9,454 nt of DNA from Solirubrobacterales bacterium (GTDB lineage: Bacteria > Actinomycetota > Thermoleophilia > Solirubrobacterales > Solirubrobacteraceae), in the NCBI GenBank assembly GCA_015655225.1, contig JAATFK010000185.1, positions 1-9,454 on the forward strand. Direction: 5' to 3'. Positions 1 through 5,653 of this stretch are shown piece after piece (position 1 is the first letter of the stretch; every line of letters begins with the position of its first letter). The position numbers and the translations under genes were made by a program. Below the pieces are notes generated by a model, which saw nothing but the letters and a program-made list of their open reading frames with translations, was not told the origin of the DNA and did no database searches.

Positions 1-1213
1 GGCCGGGCGCGGCGTCGGCGGCGGCGGCCGCGATCAGCCGTCCGCTGACGGCGGGGAAGTCCTCCTGGCGCTCGCGCGCCGGGTAGATCCCCAGCACGAC
101 GATCAGGTCGGCGGCCGCCAGCGCCTCCCCGAACGCGCGCGCGAACGCCTCGGTGCGCGAGAAGAGGTGGGGCTGGAAGATCGCCACCACGCGGGCGGGA
201 GCGAGCGTGCGGGCGGCCGCGAGGGTCGCGGCGACCTCGGTCGGGTGGTGGGCGTAGTCGTCGTAGACGACCGCGCCGGAGGGCGCGGTGCCGACCAGCT
301 CGAAGCGCCGGCCGGCGCCGCTGAAGTCGGCCAGCGCGGCGGCCGCGGCGGCGGGGTCGGCGCCGGCGAGGCGGCAGGCCTCCAGCGCGGCGGTCGCGTT
401 GAGCGCGTTGTGCGCGCCGGGGACGCGCAGGCGCACCTCGATCCCGCGCCACTCGAAGCGGATCCCGGAGGGGTCGAGCAGCGGCTCCGGGGCGTCGTAG
501 GGGACCAGCTCCGGGGCGCCGGGCCCCGAGGGCGCGAGCGCGACGAGCGCCGGCCGGTCCCACACGACGACCGCCTCGGTCGCGCGCGCGAGAAACGTCC
601 GGAAGGTCTCCTCGACGTCGAGCCGCGAGCCGTAGGTCGCGTGGTGGTCCAGCTCGGCGTTCGTGAGGACCGCGACGTCGGGGTGGAGCTTCAGCAGCGA
701 GCGGTCGGACTCGTCGGCCTCGACGACGACGAGGTCGCCGTCGCCCCAGCCGGCGTTCGCGCCGGTCGAGCGGACCGCGCCGCCGACGAGGTAGCCGGGG
801 TCGAGCCCGCAGCCGCGCAGCGCGTGCACGACCATGCTCGAGGTCGTCGTCTTGCCGTGCGTGCCGGTGACGGCGATGCAGCGGCGCAGCGCCGTGATCT
901 CCCCCAGCAGGTCGGCGCGGTGCAGCTCCGGCCAGCCGTGCTCGCGGGCGATCGCCCGCTCGGGGTTCTCGGCGGGAACGGCGGTCGAGTAGACGACCTC
1001 CGCCCCGTCCGGGACGTTGGCGGCGTCGTGCGGGCCGACGAGCGGCTCGATCCCGGCCGCGACGAGCGGGCCGGTGTAGGCCGAGGGGGCGCGGTCGGAG
1101 CCGGTCACCCGGGCCCCGAGCGCGTGGGCGACGAGCGCGAGCCCGCTCATGCCCGCGCCGCCGATCCCGATGAAGTGCAGCCGCCGTCCGGCCCACGGTC
1201 TCGCGTCGGTCAT
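1..1213 (-). CDS. murC: UDP-N-acetylmuramate--L-alanine ligase MurC (C-terminus cut by window edge)
   Basis: Cytoplasmic ATP-dependent ligase that adds L-alanine to UDP-MurNAc, the first step of stem-peptide assembly. I read 404 codons from ATG at 1213 with no stop before base 1; the family is usually about 460 residues, so roughly the last 60 are missing. Seen: N-terminal nucleotide-fold motif FIGIGGAGMSGLA (14-26), ATP P-loop VTGTHGKTTT (115-124), EADESDRSLL (165-174), NAELDHHATYG (185-195), HNALNATAAL (268-277), then the C-terminal domain motifs GRRFELVG (301-308), YDDYAHHPTEV (317-327) and FQPHLFSRTEAF (346-357). The TGTHGKTTT and DDYAHHPTE motifs separate MurC from the other Mur ligases. 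The start is supported by AGGG (1222-1225) eight bases upstream. It does not follow murG directly; a plus-strand gene lies between them, so it probably has its own promoter. All Ile codons I read are ATC and none of the Leu codons is CTA. Confidence 0.97.
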   Translation of the reverse strand, partial: MTDARPWAGRRLHFIGIGGAGMSGLALVAHALGARVTGSDRAPSAYTGPLVAAGIEPLVGPHDAANVPDGAEVVYSTAVPAENPERAIAREHGWPELHRADLLGEITALRRCIAVTGTHGKTTTSSMVVHALRGCGLDPGYLVGGAVRSTGANAGWGDGDLVVVEADESDRSLLKLHPDVAVLTNAELDHHATYGSRLDVEETFRTFLARATEAVVVWDRPALVALAPSGPGAPELVPYDAPEPLLDPSGIRFEWRGIEVRLRVPGAHNALNATAALEACRLAGADPAAAAAALADFSGAGRRFELVGTAPSGAVVYDDYAHHPTEVAATLAAARTLAPARVVAIFQPHLFSRTEAFARAFGEALAAADLIVVLGIYPARERQEDFPAVSGRLIAAAAADAAPG

Positions 1214-1311
1214 GGCCTGGACCCTAGCGACCGCCGGTGCGGGCCGGCCGGTCCCACGGACCCGCGCACGCGCCACGTCCCCCATCAGGAAACCCATCGT
1301 TAACGCGCTCA

Positions 1312-1339
1312 ATTGTATGCTGATCACGCCTTGCGTCGA
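1312..1339 (-). promoter_or_regulatory. Candidate sigma-70-type promoter for murC
   Basis: On the minus strand, TCGACG (complement of 1334-1339; 4 of 6 matches to TTGACA) is followed after 16 bases by TACAAT (complement of 1312-1317; 5 of 6 matches to TATAAT). Transcription would begin near 1305 and give a leader of about 90 bases before the murC ATG at 1213. The position fits, because murC is separated from the murE-murG operon by an oppositely oriented gene. It is a pattern match by eye in an AT-richer stretch, so it remains tentative. Confidence 0.35.
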
Positions 1340-1398
1340 GCGCGACGAAAGGGGGATTGCGCCTGCCCGATCACAGGCGAATCAATCTTCACCTCAAC

Positions 1399-1404
1399 GA
1401 AGGG
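1399..1404 (+). promoter_or_regulatory. Ribosome binding site deciding the start of the secreted-protein gene
   Basis: GAAGGG lies seven bases before the ATG at 1412 and four before the ATG at 1409. The spacing favours 1412. It also argues against the upstream TTG at 1313, which would add about 33 residues in front of a clear signal peptide. Confidence 0.7.
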
Positions 1405-1411
1405 ATCAATG

Positions 1412-2008
1412 ATGAACAGACGAGCCAGAGCGCTCGTGGTCCTCGCCGTGTCCGCGTGCGCGCTCTTCGCGAGCGTCGCCGGCGCGTCGGCGACCTCCCT
1501 GCAGTTCACGCCCGGTGGACCGATAGCGGTGGGCGGCAGCCTCGCCGTGAGTGGAACGTTCAGAGGCATCGCGTTCACGGTCACCTGCCCCACCGTCTCG
1601 CTGTCCGGCTCGGTCGCGACCGCGCCGATCCCGGAGACGCCGGGCGCCCCTGTCGGCAGCGTCGCGAGCGGCAGCTTCACCGGCTGCAACACGCCGATAG
1701 CCGGCGCGATCACCGCCGTGGGGCTATTCCCGTGGCCGATCCAGTTCGTCTTCCGGCTATCGGCCGGCAACTACCTATATGACTTCGCACCCGCACGGAT
1801 ACTAATATCGTCCGTGGCCCTCGGACTGCAGTGCCTATATCAAGGCAATCAGGGCTTCCTAATTCCCGCCGCCGGCAACACCGCGACGCTGCTACCGACG
1901 GGGATCCCGCTGTTCAGAGACCTAAACGCCTCCGGCAACTGCCCGGCGACGATCACGTTGACCGGGACCTTCGCGCTCACCCCGACGCAGGTGATAACGG
2001 AGATATAG
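1412..2008 (+). CDS. Small secreted protein of unknown function
   Basis: I do not recognise a named family. The 198-residue product begins with a clear export signal: basic MNRRAR, a hydrophobic stretch (7-23) and a signal peptidase I site ASA before residue 28. A lipobox-like VSAC (13-16) is also present, but the hydrophobic stretch continues beyond that Cys, so a lipoprotein is less likely. The mature part is rich in Gly, Ala, Ser, Thr and Pro, looks beta-rich, and has four cysteines (59, 92, 141, 177) that could form two disulfides outside the cell. The pattern SGTF..FTVTCP near the start resembles CPATITLTGTF near the end, perhaps a weak internal repeat. No catalytic motif is visible. It lies on the strand opposite to the wall genes, converging on murG and diverging from murC. 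Codon use is unlike its neighbours: 6 of 13 Ile codons are ATA and eight Leu codons are CTA. ATG at 1409 is an alternative start. Confidence 0.8.
   Translation: MNRRARALVVLAVSACALFASVAGASATSLQFTPGGPIAVGGSLAVSGTFRGIAFTVTCPTVSLSGSVATAPIPETPGAPVGSVASGSFTGCNTPIAGAITAVGLFPWPIQFVFRLSAGNYLYDFAPARILISSVALGLQCLYQGNQGFLIPAAGNTATLLPTGIPLFRDLNASGNCPATITLTGTFALTPTQVITEI
1693..1764. repeat. 12-bp inverted repeat inside the secreted-protein gene
   Basis: GCCGATAGCCGG (1693-1704) is the exact reverse complement of CCGGCTATCGGC (1753-1764), with 48 bases between. One arm carries an ATA codon and the other a CTA codon, so the rare codons take part in the pairing. It could form a stem in the mRNA or be chance. 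Confidence 0.4.
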
Positions 2009-2015
2009 CCGCACC

Positions 2016-2042
2016 GGGGTGAGCGCGACGTGCGCTCACCCC
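2016..2042. terminator. Bidirectional GC-rich hairpin terminator between convergent genes
   Basis: GGGGTGAGCGC (2016-2026) and GCGCTCACCCC (2032-2042) form a perfect 11-bp stem around a 5-base loop. It starts seven bases after the plus-strand TAG stop (2006-2008) and contains the murG TGA stop (2036-2038) in its other arm, so it can end both converging transcripts. There is no T-run on either side. Stem-only terminators of this kind are often proposed in GC-rich actinobacteria. Confidence 0.7.
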
Positions 2043-3106
2043 CGCGCCGCCGCCAGCAGCTCCTCGGCGACCTCGCGGGCGGCGTCGGGCCGCGCCAGCT
2101 CGGCCGAGGCGGCGGCCATCGCGGCGAGCCGCGGACGGTCGCGCAGCAGCGCGGCGACCTCGCGCGCGAGCCGCTCTGCGGTCAGCTCGCCGTCGGGGAC
2201 GATCACGGCGGCGCCGTGGCGCTCCATCCAGCGGGCGTTCGCGGTCTGGTGGTCGGCGGCGGCGTGCGGGTACGGGATCAGGATCGCCGGCCGGCCGTGC
2301 GCCGCGACCTCGAAGACCGATCCGCCGGCGCGCGCGACGACCAGGTCGCTCGCCAGCAGCGCGTCCCCGAACTCCGAGATGTAGGCCCGCAGGTCGTAGT
2401 GGTCCCCCGGCGCGCTCAGCGAAGCCAGGTCGCGCTCGCCGGCGGCGTGCAGCACCCGCAGCGGCACGCCATCCAGCGAGGGCGCCGCGAACGCCTGCAC
2501 CGCCGCGGTGTTGATCGAGCGCGCGCCGAGCGAGCCGCCGAACACGAGCACCACCACGTCCCCCTCCTCCAGCCCGAAGCGCGCGCGGGCGGCCGCCCGG
2601 TCGGTCGACGGCGGCGGCGCGGGGCGCCCCGTCACGCGGTAGCGCTCCCCCTCCCGGCCGGGAATCGGGAAGGCGAGGCTGACGCGCCGCGCGAAGCGCG
2701 CGAGCGCGCGGTTGGAGATCCCCAGGTGGCTGTCGGCCTCCGTCAGCACGAGCGGGATCCGCCGCAGCACCGCCGCGATCCCGACCGTCCCGGCGACGTA
2801 GCCGCCGCCGCCCATCACCGCGTCGGGCCGCAGCTCCCCCAGCAGCCGCACGGAGGTGGCGACGCCGCCGAGCGCCCGCAGCGCCGCGCGCGTGGCCTTC
2901 AGCGGGTTGGTGCGGCTCAACCCCTCGACGCGGATCTGGCGCAGCTCGTAGCCGGCCTCCGGCACCAGCTGGGCCTCGGCCCGCTCGCCGCCGACGAAGA
3001 CGACCTCGGCGCCGTCAGCTCGCAGCGCGTCGGCCACCGCCAGCGCCGGAACGACGTGACCCGCCGTCCCGCCGGCGGCGATCACGATCCTCGGTGGCGA
3101 CGTCAC
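2036..3106 (-). CDS. murG: UDP-GlcNAc:lipid I N-acetylglucosaminyltransferase MurG
   Basis: Membrane-associated GT-B glycosyltransferase on the cytoplasmic face; it adds GlcNAc to lipid I to make lipid II. The 356 residues match the usual family length. Seen: N-terminal glycine loop AAGGTAGHVVPALA (10-23), second glycine loop MGGGGYVAG (98-106), SNRALARFARR (131-141), the inter-domain VTGRP (158-162), FGGSLGARSIN (189-199), and the UDP-GlcNAc-binding region SDLVVARAGGSVFEVAAHG (253-271) with Glu266, followed by IPYPHAAADHQTANA (277-291). The start is GTG at 3106; it gives the short lead expected before the glycine loop and has GGAG (3118-3121) eleven bases upstream. Several signatures differ from the textbook form: GGTAGH for GGTGGH, TEADSHLG where HEQN-type sequence is usual, and GRP for GNP. 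It is the last gene of the operon; its start lies inside the end of ftsW. Confidence 0.96.
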   Translation of the reverse strand: MTSPPRIVIAAGGTAGHVVPALAVADALRADGAEVVFVGGERAEAQLVPEAGYELRQIRVEGLSRTNPLKATRAALRALGGVATSVRLLGELRPDAVMGGGGYVAGTVGIAAVLRRIPLVLTEADSHLGISNRALARFARRVSLAFPIPGREGERYRVTGRPAPPPSTDRAAARARFGLEEGDVVVLVFGGSLGARSINTAAVQAFAAPSLDGVPLRVLHAAGERDLASLSAPGDHYDLRAYISEFGDALLASDLVVARAGGSVFEVAAHGRPAILIPYPHAAADHQTANARWMERHGAAVIVPDGELTAERLAREVAALLRDRPRLAAMAAASAELARPDAAREVAEELLAAARG

Positions 3107-4304
3107 GCGCTCTCGCGCTCCGGGCGGCCCGGCGCGTGGACGGCTCGACGAGGCGCAGGTGCACCTTCTCGCCGTCGGCGATGTTCAGCAGCAGCCCGAC
3201 CGAGGCGAGGATCACCATCAGGTTGGTCGGGCCGTAGGAGATGAACGGCAGCGGCACGCCGGTCAGCGGCGCGATGCCGAGCACCACGAAGATGTTGAGC
3301 GTCGCCTGGCACAGGATCAGGGCCGTGAGACCGGCCGCCAGCAGCTTCGCATACGGGGCGGCGGCGGCTCGCGCGGTCCGCAGGCCGGCCCACGCGATCA
3401 TCCCGAAGAGGGCCACGACGCCCGCCACGCCGGCGACGCCCAGCTCCTCCCCGATCACCGCCAGGATGAAGTCGGTGTGTGCCTCCGGCAGGTAGAAGAC
3501 CTTCTGCACCGACTGCCCGAGCCCGACGCCGAAGAGGCCGCCCGAGCCCATCGCGATCTGTCCCTGGACCGACTGGAAGCCGCTCGTCGACTTGCTCTGC
3601 CAGGGGTCGAGGAAGGCCGTCAGGCGCGCCTGCTGGTAGGGCTGGAAGAGCGTGTAGAGCAGCAGCAGCACGCCCGCGCCGGCGGCCAGGTAGGCGAGGT
3701 AGCGCAGCGGCACGCCGGCCGCCACCAGCAGCGCGCAGACCGAGGTCGCGATCACGATCGCGGTGCCGAGGTCCGGCTCGGCCGCGACCAGCAGGCACGC
3801 GCCCGCCATCACGACGACGATCGGACTCAGCATCCCCCGGAAGCTCTGGAGCCGCTTCGGGTGGTCGGAGACGAACTGCGCCGTGTAGAGGATCAGCGAG
3901 AACTTCAGCAGCTCGGAGGGCTGGAACGAGAGCGCGCCTGGGCCGATCCAGCGGCGCGCGCCGTTGACCGAGATGCCGAAGCCCGGCACCAGCACGAGCA
4001 GCACGAGGGCGAACGAGCCGATCAGCAGGACCGGCATCAGCCGCCGCATCAGCACCAGCCCGCGGCGTGAGATCACGTGCATCAGGGCGAGCCCGACCGC
4101 GCCGAACGCGATGTAGCGGACGAGGTAGGAGGTGCCGTGGGCGTCGCCCTGGAGCAGCCCTCTGGCCGACGAGGCGCTGTAGACCATCACCGCGCCGAGC
4201 GCGAGCAGGCAGAGCGTCGCCGTCAGCAGGACGCGATGCTCCAGCGGCTTGGTCGCGCCGCGGGCGCGGCGGGCGGTGGTGGCGGCCGGCGCCGAGGTCG
4301 CCAT
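3015..4304 (-). CDS. ftsW: Septal peptidoglycan polymerase FtsW (SEDS family)
   Basis: Multi-pass membrane glycosyltransferase that polymerises lipid II at the division septum together with a class B penicillin-binding protein. The 429-residue product has a basic cytoplasmic N-terminus (1-24) and about ten hydrophobic segments. SEDS motifs seen: NGARRWIGPGALSFQPSELL (114-133), AEPDLGTAIVI (175-185), LDPWQ (232-236), and YLPEAHTDFILAVIGEELG (271-289), whose Asp278 corresponds to the putative catalytic aspartate; then GVPLPFISYGPTNLM (349-363), where many homologues have GG in place of PT. The ATG at 4304 shares one base with the murD stop (TGATG) and follows GAGGGAG (4309-4315). The tail after the last membrane segment is long and very basic, and its final 92 bases overlap murG in another frame. 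RodA is the alternative, but the place in the dcw cluster argues for FtsW. Confidence 0.95.
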   Translation of the reverse strand: MATSAPAATTARRARGATKPLEHRVLLTATLCLLALGAVMVYSASSARGLLQGDAHGTSYLVRYIAFGAVGLALMHVISRRGLVLMRRLMPVLLIGSFALVLLVLVPGFGISVNGARRWIGPGALSFQPSELLKFSLILYTAQFVSDHPKRLQSFRGMLSPIVVVMAGACLLVAAEPDLGTAIVIATSVCALLVAAGVPLRYLAYLAAGAGVLLLLYTLFQPYQQARLTAFLDPWQSKSTSGFQSVQGQIAMGSGGLFGVGLGQSVQKVFYLPEAHTDFILAVIGEELGVAGVAGVVALFGMIAWAGLRTARAAAAPYAKLLAAGLTALILCQATLNIFVVLGIAPLTGVPLPFISYGPTNLMVILASVGLLLNIADGEKVHLRLVEPSTRRAARSARARDVATEDRDRRRRDGGSRRSGAGGGRRAAS

Positions 4305-5653
4305 CAGGCTCCCTCGACGAGGTGGCGGAAGTGGTCCCCGCGCGCCTCGAAGTTCGCGAACTGGTCGAAGGACGCGCAGGCCGGCGAGAGCAGGATCGTG
4401 TCGCCGGCGTGCGCGGCGGCGCTCGCGGCCGTCAACGCACGCTCCAGGTCCCCGGCCCGTGTCAGCGGGACGCCGGCCGGCTCCAGCGCGGCGGCGAGCT
4501 CCTCCGCCCCCTCGCCGATCAGGTAGACGGCGCGGCAGGCGCGCGCGACGGCGGGCGCGAGCGCGTCGAAGGCCTGCGCCTTCGTCACCCCGCCGGCGAT
4601 CAGGTGGACGGTGCCGGGGGCGAAGGAGCGCAGCGCCACGAGCGTCGAGGCGACGTTCGTCGCCTTCGAGTCGTTCACGTAGGCGACGCCGTCGCACTGG
4701 GCGACCAGCTCGAGCCGGTGCGCGACCCCGCGGAAGCTCCGCAGGCCGGCGCGCACGGCGTCGGGGTCGATCCCCCGCGCGAGCGTCAGCGCGGCCGCCG
4801 CCATCGCGTTCTCGACGTTGTGCGGCCCCGGCAGCGGCAGCTCGTCGGCTGCCAAGAACGGCGCGCCCTCCCACCAGATCGTCCCGTCGCGCAGGGCGAT
4901 CGCGGCGTCGTCCGAGCCGGAGCCGTCCCCCGCCCCGAACGTGATCCGCCGCGCCAGCCCCGGCAGCGCGCGCCCGAGCCCGGCCGGCGCGACCGCCACC
5001 GAGGACGCGTCCTGGTGGGCGAAGACGTTCAGCTTGGCGGCGACGTAGTCCTCGAAGGTGCCGTGGCGGTCGAGGTGGTCGGGCGCGAGGTTCAGCAGCA
5101 CCGCGCCCTCGGGGGCGAAGGCGATCGTGTCCTCCAGCTGGAAGGAGGAGGCCTCGGCGACGATCGTCGCGGCCGGGTCGACCGCGCCGACGAGCGAGGA
5201 GGCGGCCGTGCCGACGTTGCCGGCGACCGCGACCGGCAACCCCGCCTCGCGGTGGATGTGGCCGATCAGCTCGGTCGTGGTGGTCTTGCCGTTCGTCCCG
5301 GTCACGGCGAGGAACTCGTTCGGGAGCAGCCGCCAGGCCAGCTCCAGCTCGCCCAGCACGGGCAGCCCGCCGGTGCGCGCGGCGGCGACGACGGGCGCGT
5401 CGTGGGGCACCCCGGGGCTCTTGACGAGCGTCCCGGCGCGGGCGACGAGTTCGGTTCCGGCGGCATCCACATGCACTTCGACGCCGGCGGCGCGAAGCCT
5501 GCCGACGTCGGGCGCGCCCGCATCCACTCCGATCACCTCCTCTCCGCGGGCGCGGAGCGCCAGAGCGGCCGCGACGCCGGAGCGCACGAGGCCGACCACC
5601 AGGAAGGGACCGGGCGGGAGCGGCGAACGGAGGCGGTGCTCCGGCGCCGCCAC
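4304..5653 (-). CDS. murD: UDP-N-acetylmuramoyl-L-alanine--D-glutamate ligase MurD
   Basis: Cytoplasmic ATP-dependent ligase adding D-glutamate to UDP-MurNAc-L-Ala. The 449 residues agree with the family. Seen: N-terminal substrate domain VVGLVRSGVA (19-28) and KSPGVP (78-83); central ATPase domain with P-loop VTGTNGKTTT (117-126), GNVGTA (145-150), EASSFQLE (167-174), NLAPDHLDRHGTFEDYVAAK (188-207), where Lys207 is the likely carbamylated lysine; C-terminal domain with GPHNVENAMAAA (276-287), HRLELV (312-317), NDSKATN (327-333), IAGGVTK (352-358) and LLSPACASFDQFANFEARGD (421-440). SSFQL, NDSKATN and SPACASFDQF are MurD-specific. It starts with GTG at 5653, immediately after the mraY TAG stop and in the same frame, so no earlier start is possible. 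I see no strong Shine-Dalgarno sequence; translation is probably coupled to mraY. Its TGA overlaps the ftsW ATG by one base. Confidence 0.97.
   Translation of the reverse strand: MAAPEHRLRSPLPPGPFLVVGLVRSGVAAALALRARGEEVIGVDAGAPDVGRLRAAGVEVHVDAAGTELVARAGTLVKSPGVPHDAPVVAAARTGGLPVLGELELAWRLLPNEFLAVTGTNGKTTTTELIGHIHREAGLPVAVAGNVGTAASSLVGAVDPAATIVAEASSFQLEDTIAFAPEGAVLLNLAPDHLDRHGTFEDYVAAKLNVFAHQDASSVAVAPAGLGRALPGLARRITFGAGDGSGSDDAAIALRDGTIWWEGAPFLAADELPLPGPHNVENAMAAAALTLARGIDPDAVRAGLRSFRGVAHRLELVAQCDGVAYVNDSKATNVASTLVALRSFAPGTVHLIAGGVTKAQAFDALAPAVARACRAVYLIGEGAEELAAALEPAGVPLTRAGDLERALTAASAAAHAGDTILLSPACASFDQFANFEARGDHFRHLVEGA
4309..4315 (-). promoter_or_regulatory. Strong Shine-Dalgarno sequence of ftsW
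   Basis: The minus strand reads GAGGGAG four bases before the ftsW ATG at 4304. It lies within the last codons of murD. It fixes the ftsW start and rules out the long open stretch upstream in the same frame, which runs through murD and part of mraY. Confidence 0.75.

Larger units (their letters stand above)
1214..1408. promoter_or_regulatory. Divergent intergenic region between murC and the secreted-protein gene
   Basis: This is the only sizeable non-coding gap in the window. It must hold the start signals of two divergent genes: murC leftwards and the secreted-protein gene rightwards. The part from about 1285 to 1400 is visibly richer in A and T than the flanking genes and contains the palindrome CGTTAACG (1298-1305). 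A small hairpin, CGCCTG (1360-1365) pairing with CAGGCG (1374-1379) around an 8-base loop, sits in the presumed leader of the plus-strand gene. I found a fair minus-strand promoter candidate but no convincing plus-strand -35/-10 pair; TATGCT (1316-1321) resembles a -10 box but has no matching -35. Confidence 0.6.

Noticed and set aside
167..1303. Plus-strand open frame of 378 codons across murC
   Set aside because: Antisense to murC, low-complexity Arg/Gly/Val product, no ribosome binding site or motif.
1360..1379. Riboswitch or attenuator in the leader of the secreted-protein gene
   Set aside because: Only a 6-bp stem with an 8-base loop is visible, with no known aptamer features; listed as part of the intergenic region only.
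1313..1411. Upstream TTG start for the secreted-protein gene
   Set aside because: It would place about 33 mostly polar residues before a clear signal peptide and has no ribosome binding site, whereas GAAGGG precedes the ATG at 1412.
1214..2040. Mobile element or phage-borne cargo around the secreted-protein gene
   Set aside because: I looked for terminal inverted repeats, target duplications, transposase or integrase fragments and saw none; only the codon bias hints at transfer.
2030..3244. Plus-strand open frame of 404 codons across murG
   Set aside because: Antisense to murG, which carries the full set of GT-B motifs; product is Arg-rich low-complexity sequence.
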